Of a stretch of 5,994 nt of DNA, positions 1 to 5,919 are shown one piece after another. The translations under genes were made by a program, and so were the position numbers. The stretch is from CAYLHS01 sp964496205. Its GTDB lineage: Bacteria; Actinomycetota; Acidimicrobiia; Spongiisociales; UBA4744. The stretch spans positions 1-5,994 of the forward strand of contig CAZBXV010000079.1 in the NCBI GenBank assembly GCA_964496205.1. The letters run 5' to 3'. The stretch's first letter is position 1. The number at the start of each line of letters is the position of its first letter. The notes under the pieces were generated by a model. It was not told the origin of the DNA. It ran no database searches and was given only the letters and a program-made list of their open reading frames with translations.

Positions 1-10
1 ACGACCTTCT

Positions 11-15
11 GAGGT
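11..15 (+). promoter_or_regulatory. Ribosome binding site of the Lgt-like gene
   Basis: GAGGT lies 5 bases before the GTG at 21. An in-frame TAG at 15-17 closes the frame just upstream, so GTG 21 is the only possible start near here. The site therefore fixes the start. Confidence 0.6.
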
Positions 16-20
16 AGACG

Positions 21-707
21 GTGGAGTTCTCCCTCCTCGCCGCCGCCCTCCTCGGCGTCGCGCTGGCCCTCCTCACCTTGCGAGTCGAGCGAATCCGCAA
101 GATCACAGACCGCACCGATCTCATCGACCTCGTCCTCGGGTCTGCTGTCGTTGGTCTCGTCATCGGCCGGGTTGCGGCGATGGTGTTGCAGGGAACGAAC
201 CCGTTCACCCATCCGCTCGATCTCTTCCTCGTCAGGGGCGGTGTCGACACCGGTTTCGCCTCGCTCGGTGCACTCGGGTACCTCTCGTGGGCAGCTCGAA
301 AGGACCTGTGGCAAACGGTCGACCTGATCGCGCCGGCTGCCTTGGCCGGGCTCGGAGGCTGGCATGCCGGCTGCCTCATGCGCGGTACATGCGCGGGTGT
401 CGCGACCACGCTCCCGTGGGCCATCCACGATGGCACGGTCGGTCGGCATCCTGTCGAGCTGTATGCCGCTGCGGCGTTGCTCCTTGGTGCGATCACTCTG
501 GTCATGGTGCGAAAGCGGCTTCCGTCGGGCGTTCCTGCCTTGTTGGCCCTCGGACTTGCCGGTGGAGTGCGGCTCGCGACCGAGCCACTCAGGGTGGGAT
601 TCGGTTCCAACCCGGCACCCTGGTATCTCGCAGCTGTCGTCGTCGGGGTCCTGGGCACGATGATTCGCGTGAAGGCACATCGTTCCCGTAACATCTCGGG
701 TTCGTGA
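21..707 (+). CDS. Divergent Lgt-like (prolipoprotein diacylglyceryl transferase family) membrane protein
   Basis: This 228-residue, strongly hydrophobic protein has about seven predicted membrane segments (roughly residues 1-20, 37-57, 74-90, 101-119, 146-163, 171-186 and 201-216). Family signs are GG at 73-74, an AGCLMRGTCAG stretch at 116-126 that matches the GR-G-x5-G core of Lgt, RHPVELY at 142-148, and R184-x3-E188-x2-R191 near the C-terminus. Lgt transfers diacylglycerol from phosphatidylglycerol to the lipobox Cys of prelipoproteins in the cytoplasmic membrane. Set by eye against E. coli Lgt, the Arg239 counterpart is kept (R191), but the Arg143 position is His115 and the His103 position is Gly78. 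At 228 residues it is also shorter than E. coli Lgt (about 290). Classical Lgt activity is therefore doubtful. The GTG start has a GAGGT site 5 bases upstream and an in-frame stop before it. The stop overlaps the ccmA start, so it is translated together with the ccm genes. Its role in heme or thiol handling is unknown. Confidence 0.8.
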   Translation: MEFSLLAAALLGVALALLTLRVERIRKITDRTDLIDLVLGSAVVGLVIGRVAAMVLQGTNPFTHPLDLFLVRGGVDTGFASLGALGYLSWAARKDLWQTVDLIAPAALAGLGGWHAGCLMRGTCAGVATTLPWAIHDGTVGRHPVELYAAAALLLGAITLVMVRKRLPSGVPALLALGLAGGVRLATEPLRVGFGSNPAPWYLAAVVVGVLGTMIRVKAHRSRNISGS

Positions 708-1354
708 CCACTCCTCTCATCGACCTCGCTGACGTCGGCGTGCGGTTCGGCAGACTGACCGTTCTGCACGGTGTCAACCTGCACGTCGAGCCCGGAGAAG
801 GAGTCGGCATCATCGGTCCGAACGGCTCCGGCAAGTCCACCTTGCTTCGGGTTCTCGCAACGCTCCTGAAACCGACCACCGGCACGGGCACGGTACTGGG
901 CGTCCCACTCTTGAATGAACCGACCCCCACCGTCCGCCGCAAGATTGCCCTCCTCGGCCACCACCCGGCTCTCTACGGGGAACTCACACTCAAGGAGAAC
1001 CTCGAGTTCGTCGCCCGACTTTCGGGCATCAGCAACAGCGCCGTTGCTTCGTCGCTGCAGATGGTCGGACTCGGCGGAGCGATGGATCGACGAGCAGACC
1101 ATTCGTCCCATGGAATGCAACGACGTGTGGAGTTCGCTCGTGTGCTGATGACAACCCCCAGCCTGCTGCTGTTGGACGAGGCGCACGCGGGTCTCGACAA
1201 GACAGCCACGTCCCTTGTGGAGGGTACGGTCCGGCAGGTCAAGGCCCGGGGTGGTTCGGTCGTACTCGTCTCCCACGAACCCGATCGGATGCTGCCGCTC
1301 GTGGAGCGAACCTATGAGTTGGTCCGCGGCACGGTGGTGGAGGGCACGGCATGA
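704..1354 (+). CDS. ccmA: Heme exporter ATP-binding protein CcmA
   Basis: This 216-residue ABC-type ATPase drives release of holo-CcmE from the CcmC-CcmD complex in partnership with CcmB, on the cytoplasmic face of the membrane. Motifs in order are Walker A GPNGSGKST at 38-46, the Q-loop region LLGHHPALYGELTLKENL at 83-100, a signature stretch SSHGMQRR at 134-141, Walker B LLLLDE at 154-159, the D-loop with GLD at 163-165, and the switch His191 in VSHEPDR. The GHxP-ELT-ENL stretch is typical of CcmA, and the length is close to E. coli CcmA (about 207). The signature reads SSHGM instead of LSxGQ, and the Q-loop Gln position appears to be His87. The GTG start at 704 has only a weak upstream site (GGG at 698-700), so initiation probably depends on coupling through the GTGA overlap with the preceding gene. 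The immediate ccmB neighbour supports the CcmA call over a generic ABC-2 ATPase. Confidence 0.95.
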   Translation: MTTPLIDLADVGVRFGRLTVLHGVNLHVEPGEGVGIIGPNGSGKSTLLRVLATLLKPTTGTGTVLGVPLLNEPTPTVRRKIALLGHHPALYGELTLKENLEFVARLSGISNSAVASSLQMVGLGGAMDRRADHSSHGMQRRVEFARVLMTTPSLLLLDEAHAGLDKTATSLVEGTVRQVKARGGSVVLVSHEPDRMLPLVERTYELVRGTVVEGTA

Positions 1355-2031
1355 GTGCCCGGGAGTTCTGGCGGCAGGCGTTCGAGATCATGCGGAAGGA
1401 TCTCAAGATCGAAGGGCGAGCGGGCGAGGTCTTGGCGATCACGGTTCCGTTTGGCGCGGTCGCGCTGCTTCTCCTGCCCTTGGCGATCGGAACGGAGAAG
1501 TCCATGTTGTCACGCATCGGCCCCGGGATGTTCTTCGCCGTGACGCTGCTGTTCGGGATGCTGGTTGCGTTCCGGCAGTCGGCCACCGAGGAACCTGCCC
1601 AGCGTGAACTGCTCACACTCCTGGGAATCGATCCGGCTGCGACATTCGTCGGCAGGGTGATCGCCAGCTCGCTGCTGCTCCTCGGATTCGAACTCGTGCT
1701 CACTCCGCTCGACATCGTCTTGTACAACCCCGATCCTGTGCGAGGCTGGGGATGGCTCATCGTGATTCTGGTGCTCGTCGCCTTCGGGCTCTCACTGGTC
1801 GGAACGCTTGCCGGCGGAGTCACAGCTGGTCTGCGAACCAAGTCGACACTCGCCCCGCTCATCGTCGCTCCCCTTGCGGTGCCTTTGCTCATCGCTTCAT
1901 CGCAGGTGATTGAAGCACTTCGATTAGACCGCAGTATCCTGAACTGGATTGTGTTGCTTATAGCGATGAACCTGGCCTTGACCGTCGCAGGTGTGCTGAC
2001 TGCCCGCCCATTGGAGGAAACAAGCCGTTGA
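1351..2031 (+). CDS. ccmB: Heme exporter permease subunit CcmB
   Basis: This 226-residue integral membrane protein forms the transmembrane part of the CcmAB ABC complex, which uses ATP to free heme-loaded CcmE from CcmC. The length fits E. coli CcmB (220). The N-terminal cytoplasmic stretch FEIMRKDLKIEGR (11-23) matches the family's KDL-x-E-R start. About six membrane segments follow (roughly 29-47, 57-74, 101-124, 134-156, 166-184 and 196-217). The most diagnostic part is GTLAGGVTAGLRTKSTLAPL (151-170) followed by a Pro-rich helix with PLAVPLLI (174-181), as in other CcmB proteins. The ATG start overlaps the ccmA stop (ATGA) and has a strong GGAGGG at 1339-1344, 6 bases upstream. The stop overlaps the TTG start of ccmC. 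Nothing appears truncated. Confidence 0.95.
   Translation: MSAREFWRQAFEIMRKDLKIEGRAGEVLAITVPFGAVALLLLPLAIGTEKSMLSRIGPGMFFAVTLLFGMLVAFRQSATEEPAQRELLTLLGIDPAATFVGRVIASSLLLLGFELVLTPLDIVLYNPDPVRGWGWLIVILVLVAFGLSLVGTLAGGVTAGLRTKSTLAPLIVAPLAVPLLIASSQVIEALRLDRSILNWIVLLIAMNLALTVAGVLTARPLEETSR
2013..2018 (+). promoter_or_regulatory. Ribosome binding site supporting the TTG start of ccmC
   Basis: GGAGGA lies inside the 3' end of ccmB, 9 bases before TTG 2028. It supports this rare start codon, which also forms a TTGA overlap with the ccmB stop. The next in-frame ATG falls at codon 39, inside conserved sequence just before the heme-ligand His, so it cannot be the start. Confidence 0.7.
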
Positions 2032-2777
2032 AACGCTCCCTCACCACCCTGTCCGTCCTTGCGCTCCTCGGCGTCGGCGCCGGTCTCTACTTCGGCATCA
2101 CCGCGCCGCTCGACGAGTTCCAAGGCGTGTTCCAGAAGATCATGTACGTTCACGTCCCATCAGCATGGCTCGCCTACCTGTCGTTCGGCGTGGTACTCGT
2201 TGCCGGAATCGGGTATCTGGCGACCAAGAAGCATTCGTGGGACCGCGTGGCGGCCTCTTCTGCCGAGATGGGCGTCTTCTTCACGGGTGTCGCGCTGATC
2301 ACCGGCATGCTGTGGGGACGACCCGTGTGGGGAGCGTTCTGGGACTGGGGCGATGCCCGTCTCGTGCTCACCGCGCTCATGTTCATCGTGTACCTGGGGT
2401 ACCTGGCCCTTCGGCGGAGCATCTCCGACCCTGACACGAGGGCTCGGCGAGCAGCCGTCCTGGGAATCATTGCGTTCGTACAGATACCCTTGGTCCACTT
2501 CTCCGTGACGTGGTGGCGTACACTCCACCAGGCACCCACGTTGCTACGCCCCGAGACGTTCGAAGGGATGTCGTCCAACACGATCGATCCGGCGATGCTG
2601 CGCGCGTTGATGATCAACCTCGGCGCGTTCACGCTGATCTACCTGTCGTTCATGGTCACTCGAGTGTGGATTGCCCAGATGACCGACGAGATCGAGCAAC
2701 GCGAGGCGCGAGAGAATCTGGAGATTGCCGGCGCGGGGATCACTGCACCGAATCTGGAGGGGCATGCTCATGCGTGA
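2028..2777 (+). CDS. ccmC: Heme handling protein CcmC (cytochrome c assembly, WWD family)
   Basis: This 249-residue membrane protein attaches heme to CcmE on the outer face of the cytoplasmic membrane. It has about six membrane segments (roughly 7-25, 44-64, 82-96, 112-128, 143-160 and 194-213). The two external heme-ligand histidines are visible: His42 in MYVHVPSAW (E. coli His60) and His167 in WWRTLHQ (E. coli His184). The tryptophan-rich WWD motif lies between them (W96 to R111, WGRPVWGAFWDWGDAR). E. coli and most relatives read WxWDxRL at the end of this motif, but here it is WDWGDARL, with one extra Gly (108). IDPAM at 186-190 matches the same loop in E. coli. The C-terminus after about residue 216 is a charged tail ending in HAHA. 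The start is TTG with a good GGAGGA site, and it overlaps the ccmB stop by 4 bases. Context rules out the System II relative CcsA. Confidence 0.96.
   Translation: MKRSLTTLSVLALLGVGAGLYFGITAPLDEFQGVFQKIMYVHVPSAWLAYLSFGVVLVAGIGYLATKKHSWDRVAASSAEMGVFFTGVALITGMLWGRPVWGAFWDWGDARLVLTALMFIVYLGYLALRRSISDPDTRARRAAVLGIIAFVQIPLVHFSVTWWRTLHQAPTLLRPETFEGMSSNTIDPAMLRALMINLGAFTLIYLSFMVTRVWIAQMTDEIEQREARENLEIAGAGITAPNLEGHAHA
2756..2760 (+). promoter_or_regulatory. Ribosome binding site choosing the ccmD-like start
   Basis: GGAGG lies inside the end of ccmC. Two in-frame ATGs follow, at 2764 (3 bases away) and at 2770 (9 bases away). The second spacing is much more usual, so ATG 2770 is preferred and gives a 42-residue product. 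The first would give 44. Confidence 0.55.
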
Positions 2778-2898
2778 ATTCACCGCAAGCTGGGTAGTCT
2801 TTGGCTACTCCCTGGTGTACGGGTTCCTGATCCTCTACGGCATCAGCCTGTTCATCCGGTTCAGATCGGTTTCGAAGCGACACAAGAGGAAGAACTGA
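2770..2898 (+). CDS. ccmD: CcmD-like small heme exporter protein
   Basis: This 42-residue protein fills the interval between ccmC and ccmE, where ccmD sits in other System I operons. It has one membrane segment (about residues 8-29, SWVVFGYSLVYGFLILYGIS and on) followed by a strongly basic tail (R30 to N42, with SKRHKRKN at the end). This is the CcmD plan: short, single-pass, with a Tyr near the start of the helix (here GYSLVYG, compare AYG in other members) and a positive cytoplasmic C-terminus. CcmD stabilises the CcmABC complex and is needed for release of holo-CcmE from CcmC. The gene overlaps ccmC by 8 bases and ends 2 bases before ccmE. CcmD sequences are poorly conserved, so the call rests on size, topology and position more than on identity. 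An alternative start is ATG 2764. Confidence 0.8.
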   Translation: MREFTASWVVFGYSLVYGFLILYGISLFIRFRSVSKRHKRKN

Positions 2899-2900
2899 CA

Positions 2901-3314
2901 ATGGCTCACCGATGGTTCATCATCCCGGCGATCATCATCATCCTGATCGCTGTCGGATTCTTTGCCTTCGGCAACCTGAACAAGAATCTCGTTTACTACT
3001 TGACCCCGACCGAAGCCGTTCAACAACGCGTCGATTTCCCGGACGGGCAGCGATTCCGGCTCGGTGGGCAGGTCGTCGATGGTTCGATCGTCAAGACCGC
3101 CACGGGTGTCACCTTCGAGGTGACAGACGGCCAGACAGTTGTCGAAGTGGACAATGAAGGGTCACCCCCTCAGCTGTTCCAGGCCGGTGCCGGCGCGGTC
3201 GTCGAGGGTGCATGGAGCGGTGACCATTTCGTGTCGGATGTGTTGATCGTCAAGCACGACGAGAACTACAACGCCCAGGAACCCCACGAGTCCTTCCAGC
3301 CCGGGGACAAGTGA
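2901..3314 (+). CDS. ccmE: Heme chaperone CcmE (cytochrome c-type biogenesis)
   Basis: This 137-residue protein is anchored by an N-terminal membrane segment (about 5-24) and has an extracytoplasmic beta-rich OB-fold domain. It takes heme from CcmC covalently and passes it to CcmF. Diagnostic features are YYLTPTEA (32-39), the RLGGQVVDGSI strand region (53-63) and, most clearly, KHDENY at 118-123. His119 corresponds to the heme-binding His130 of E. coli and Tyr123 to Tyr134. The protein is therefore the classical His type and not the CxxxY type described for System I* in archaea and some other bacteria. The polar C-terminal tail (NAQEPHESFQPGDK) resembles the flexible tails of other CcmE proteins. 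ATG 2901 has AGAGGA at 2885-2890, 10 bases upstream, and follows the ccmD stop by 2 bases. The stop TGA overlaps the ccmF start. Confidence 0.97.
   Translation: MAHRWFIIPAIIIILIAVGFFAFGNLNKNLVYYLTPTEAVQQRVDFPDGQRFRLGGQVVDGSIVKTATGVTFEVTDGQTVVEVDNEGSPPQLFQAGAGAVVEGAWSGDHFVSDVLIVKHDENYNAQEPHESFQPGDK
3303..3307 (+). promoter_or_regulatory. Probable ribosome binding site of ccmF
   Basis: GGGGA lies 3 bases before GTG 3311 and 6 bases before ATG 3314. The second spacing and the better codon favour ATG 3314, which shares one base with the ccmE stop. GTG 3311 would add a single residue. Confidence 0.45.
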
Positions 3315-5326
3315 TGACGGCAATCCTGGGATTCTTCGCAGTTCTCACCGCGTTCGTTTCCTCGGTCGTACTTGCGATCCAGGGGTTCCGGAAACAGTTC
3401 GGCCGTGAGGCATCGCTCACCGGTCCGGTCTATGGGGTGCTCGGCGGCGGACTCGTTGCGATGCTCGCCCTCCAGATCGGTCTTCTCTCCAACGACTTCT
3501 CGATCGCCTACATCGCGAACAACTCGACCACGAGTACGCCGCTTCTCTACAAGATCGCGACGGCGTGGGCGGCCCTGCAAGGCAGCATCGTGCTGTGGGG
3601 CCTCGTGCTCGCCGTCTACGTGTTCACCGTGTATCGCGCGTCGGCGAAGCTCGGCGCCTCGGATCCCCTCGGGTCAGGTGCACTCGGATTCATGGGAATC
3701 GTCTCAGCGTTCTTCTTCGGGTTGATGCTCACGGTCTCCAATCCATTCTCGGTGTGTACCGCCGCCGCTTCGGTGGGTTGCAGCCTGTCCAGTCCTTTCC
3801 CATGGGTCGGTGCCCAAGCGGCACTCCAAGGGTTCGGTCCGAACCCGCTGCTTCAGAACGATCCACTCATGGCGATCCATCCCCCACTGCTCTACATCGG
3901 CTACGTGGGTTTGACCGTGCCATTCACATTCGCGATGTCTGCCTTGATCCAGGGGCCGGGCGGTACCGACTGGCTGCGTCGCACCCGATCATGGACCCTC
4001 GTGGCGTGGGTCTTCCTCACAGCCGGCATCGTGGTTGGCGGCCTGTGGTCCTACGAGGTTCTCGGGTGGGGCGGCTACTGGGCATGGGACCCGGTCGAGA
4101 ACGCTTCATTCATGCCATGGCTCGCCGCAACAGCGTTCTTGCATTCCGCCGCAGTTCAGATGCGGCGCGGAATGCTCCAGAGCTGGAACTTCGTGCTGGT
4201 GATCTCGGCATTCGCCATGACGATTCTCGGCACGTTCATCACCCGTTCAGGCGTCATCAACTCGGTTCACGCCTTCACACAATCGGCCATAGGACCGACG
4301 CTGTTGTGGTTCCTCGCGGTCGTGCTCATCTTCTCGTTCGGGCTGTTCGTCGCCAGGGCAAACACGGTCGCTTCGGCCCCGAGGCTCGACTCCTTGGTGA
4401 GCCGGGAAGGCGGGATTCTCGTCAACAACCTGCTGCTCAGCGTCTTCACGTTTGTCGTCCTGATCGGCACCATGTATCCGTTCATCGTCGATGCACTCAC
4501 AGGCGCCCAGGTTGGCGTCGGACCGCCGTTCTTCAACAAACTCGCCACCCCTATCGCGCTCCTGTTGCTCCTCGCGATGGCGTTCGGTTCGATCGCTCCG
4601 TGGAGAAAAGCGAAGCTGTCGATCCTGTGGGCCCGCACCCGCAACCCGCTGCGGGTTGCATTGGCCGTCACGGCGATCGGTGTACTCCTCAAGCTGCGCA
4701 GCCTGACGGTCGTAGCAGCGATTCTGCTCGGCTCCCTTGTCGCCTCGGTCGCCGTACGAATGCTCTGGGACACGGTGAAGAGGCGCAACGCCAAGGTGCA
4801 AGACGGGTACCTGAAGTCGGCCCTATACACGGTGAGATCGGATCCGGGCTACTGGGGAGGCCAGATCGCCCACATAGGAGTAGCGATTCTCGCTGTGGGT
4901 ATCGCGCTGTCGACCAATCTTGCGGCCACCAGACAGGTGCAGATGGTTCCTGGTGACACGGTCCAGTTCGAGGGCTACACGCTCGCCTACGTCAATACCT
5001 TCAGCCGGATCGAGTCGAATCGCACCATCACGGGCTCGCTCATTCAGGTCGTCGAGGGGAATCGCGTCGTCGACGAGCTCCAGCCTCGATTGAACCAGTA
5101 TTCCAACGGACGAGAAGCCGTGGCATCTCCCGACATCCACCCGTCCATCAGAGGCGACCTGTACTTGTCCCTTCGCTCCCTCGACAGTTCCCGGGTAACG
5201 CTCGACCTGTTCTGGCGTCCGTTCATCTGGATGGTCTGGATCGGCGGATTCATCGCTGCTCTTGGCGGACTCTGGGCATGGCTCGCGCGCAAGCCGGCTC
5301 GGGCGAAGATCGAGGCTTCGGCATGA
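3314..5326 (+). CDS. ccmF: Cytochrome c heme lyase subunit CcmF
   Basis: This 670-residue polytopic membrane protein takes heme from CcmE and forms the thioether bonds to apocytochrome c, normally with CcmH. Residues are numbered from ATG 3314. All four histidines known from E. coli CcmF are present: His189 in IHPPLLYIGYVG (E. coli 173), His277 in FLHSA (261), His319 in NSVHAF (303) and His520 in QIAHIGVAIL (491). The WWD motif runs over 245-269 and includes GWGGYWAWDPVENASFMPW (251-269). The N-terminal NDFSIAYIANNS (60-71) and TRSGV (310-314) are also family hallmarks. A soluble external part at about 538-632 precedes the final membrane segment (about 635-657). The protein is somewhat longer than E. 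coli CcmF (647). Much of the difference is an insertion at about 146-176 with Cys148 and Cys156 between SNPF and NPLLQ. The start could also be GTG 3311. The stop overlaps ccmG by 4 bases. Confidence 0.97.
   Translation: MTAILGFFAVLTAFVSSVVLAIQGFRKQFGREASLTGPVYGVLGGGLVAMLALQIGLLSNDFSIAYIANNSTTSTPLLYKIATAWAALQGSIVLWGLVLAVYVFTVYRASAKLGASDPLGSGALGFMGIVSAFFFGLMLTVSNPFSVCTAAASVGCSLSSPFPWVGAQAALQGFGPNPLLQNDPLMAIHPPLLYIGYVGLTVPFTFAMSALIQGPGGTDWLRRTRSWTLVAWVFLTAGIVVGGLWSYEVLGWGGYWAWDPVENASFMPWLAATAFLHSAAVQMRRGMLQSWNFVLVISAFAMTILGTFITRSGVINSVHAFTQSAIGPTLLWFLAVVLIFSFGLFVARANTVASAPRLDSLVSREGGILVNNLLLSVFTFVVLIGTMYPFIVDALTGAQVGVGPPFFNKLATPIALLLLLAMAFGSIAPWRKAKLSILWARTRNPLRVALAVTAIGVLLKLRSLTVVAAILLGSLVASVAVRMLWDTVKRRNAKVQDGYLKSALYTVRSDPGYWGGQIAHIGVAILAVGIALSTNLAATRQVQMVPGDTVQFEGYTLAYVNTFSRIESNRTITGSLIQVVEGNRVVDELQPRLNQYSNGREAVASPDIHPSIRGDLYLSLRSLDSSRVTLDLFWRPFIWMVWIGGFIAALGGLWAWLARKPARAKIEASA
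5312..5315 (+). promoter_or_regulatory. Ribosome binding site deciding the ccmG start
   Basis: GAGG lies 7 bases before ATG 5323, inside the end of ccmF. It supports 5323 over the in-frame upstream ATG at 5278. The upstream ATG would add 15 non-hydrophobic residues read from ccmF sequence and would give a 49-base overlap. Confidence 0.6.
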
Positions 5327-5919
5327 CCGAGAGGCGCCCGAAGCTGGGAACATGGCTTGGGGTCGCCGCCGTCGTCCTCATCGGCATCTCCATGGTCGTC
5401 GTGTTTTCCCGCGGGTTCGGCAAGGACCCGAGCCTGGTCGCCTCCCCACTCATCGGAAAGCCCGTTCCCGCCGACACGCTCAGCCTCCTCGATGGAGACG
5501 GCCAAGTCGATCTCGCGCAGACCGATGGAGACGTGCTGGTCATCAACTTCTTCGCATCGTGGTGTTTCCCCTGTCGACAGGAACATCCGGTGTTCGAAGC
5601 GGCTGCCGAGGATTACGCCGGCGCTTCTGTGAAGTTCATCGGCGTCGTCTATCAGGACGAACCCGACAACGCCACCTCCTTTCTCGACGCCTTTGGCCGT
5701 GCGCAGGGTGAAACGTACGTCGTGGACCCCGAGTCGAGGACGGCGGTGAACTTCGGTGTCTACGGGGTCCCGGAAACGTTCTTCGTGTCCCCGGACGGAA
5801 TCATCATGGCCAAGAAGACGGGCCCGATCTCGATGACCGAGATGATGTCCACGATCAACACGATCCTTGCAGGTGGCACCCCGGCCGACCTGAACGAAGG
5901 CGCCACGCAGAGCCAGTAG
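5323..5919 (+). CDS. ccmG: Thiol:disulfide interchange protein CcmG/DsbE (membrane-anchored thioredoxin-like)
   Basis: This 198-residue protein has a short basic N-terminus, a signal anchor (about residues 11-29) and an external thioredoxin-fold domain. The active site WCFPC has Cys81 and Cys84 and is followed by RQEHPVFE, as in CcmG and the broader TlpA/ResA group. The cis-Pro motif GVPETFF (148-154, Pro150) with D-x-G (158-159 region, SPDGI) is typical of CcmG/DsbE. It is thought to reduce the CxxCH cysteines of apocytochrome c, or the CcmH disulfide, before heme attachment, with electrons coming from DsbD or CcdA. The start at ATG 5323 gives the ATGA overlap with ccmF and places the anchor near the N-terminus. 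It ends with a hydrophilic tail (GGTPADLNEGATQSQ). CcmG is slightly longer than in E. coli (185). ResA or TlpA would be the alternative names, but position favours CcmG. Confidence 0.94.
   Translation: MTERRPKLGTWLGVAAVVLIGISMVVVFSRGFGKDPSLVASPLIGKPVPADTLSLLDGDGQVDLAQTDGDVLVINFFASWCFPCRQEHPVFEAAAEDYAGASVKFIGVVYQDEPDNATSFLDAFGRAQGETYVVDPESRTAVNFGVYGVPETFFVSPDGIIMAKKTGPISMTEMMSTINTILAGGTPADLNEGATQSQ

Larger units (their letters stand above)
21..5919 (+). other. Cytochrome c maturation (System I, ccm) operon
   Basis: Eight consecutive same-strand genes run with no intergenic gap above 2 bases: an Lgt-like gene, then ccmA, B, C, D, E, F and G. The junctions are GTGA at 704-707, ATGA at 1351-1354, TTGA at 2028-2031, an 8-base overlap at 2770-2777, a 2-base gap at 2899-2900, TGATG at 3312-3316 and ATGA at 5323-5326. 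This stop/start nesting implies one polycistronic message and translational coupling. The gene order matches classic proteobacterial ccmABCDEFG clusters, with the Lgt-like gene as an addition and ccmH missing after ccmG. The promoter must lie upstream of this window, since only 20 bases precede the first gene. No rho-independent terminator with a T-run is visible after 5919. Confidence 0.93.

Noticed and set aside
1..12. Possible last codons of an upstream + strand gene (Thr-Thr-Phe-stop, TGA at 10-12)
   Set aside because: It would fit the operon's tight packing, with the stop overlapping the GAGGT site, but four codons are too few to support a gene.
1239..2153. Long minus-strand open frame of 304 codons opposite ccmA, ccmB and ccmC
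   Set aside because: Its product is Ser/Arg/Pro-rich and low in recognisable structure, it spans three genuine genes, and it has no ribosome site that I can see. It is an antisense shadow of GC-rich codons.
4247..4830. Two overlapping minus-strand frames of about 185 codons opposite ccmF
   Set aside because: Both are shadows with charged, low-complexity translations, and they compete with each other and with ccmF.
3565..4956. Long open frame of 463 codons on the + strand inside ccmF
   Set aside because: It lies in another frame of ccmF, its translation is rich in Arg, His, Pro and Gly with no domain, and ccmF carries all family motifs over the same bases. It is a high-GC shadow.
5278..5322. 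Longer ccmG start at ATG 5278
   Set aside because: The extra 15 residues are read from the ccmF end and push the signal anchor inward. ATG 5323 has GAGG 7 bases upstream and the ATGA overlap typical of this operon.
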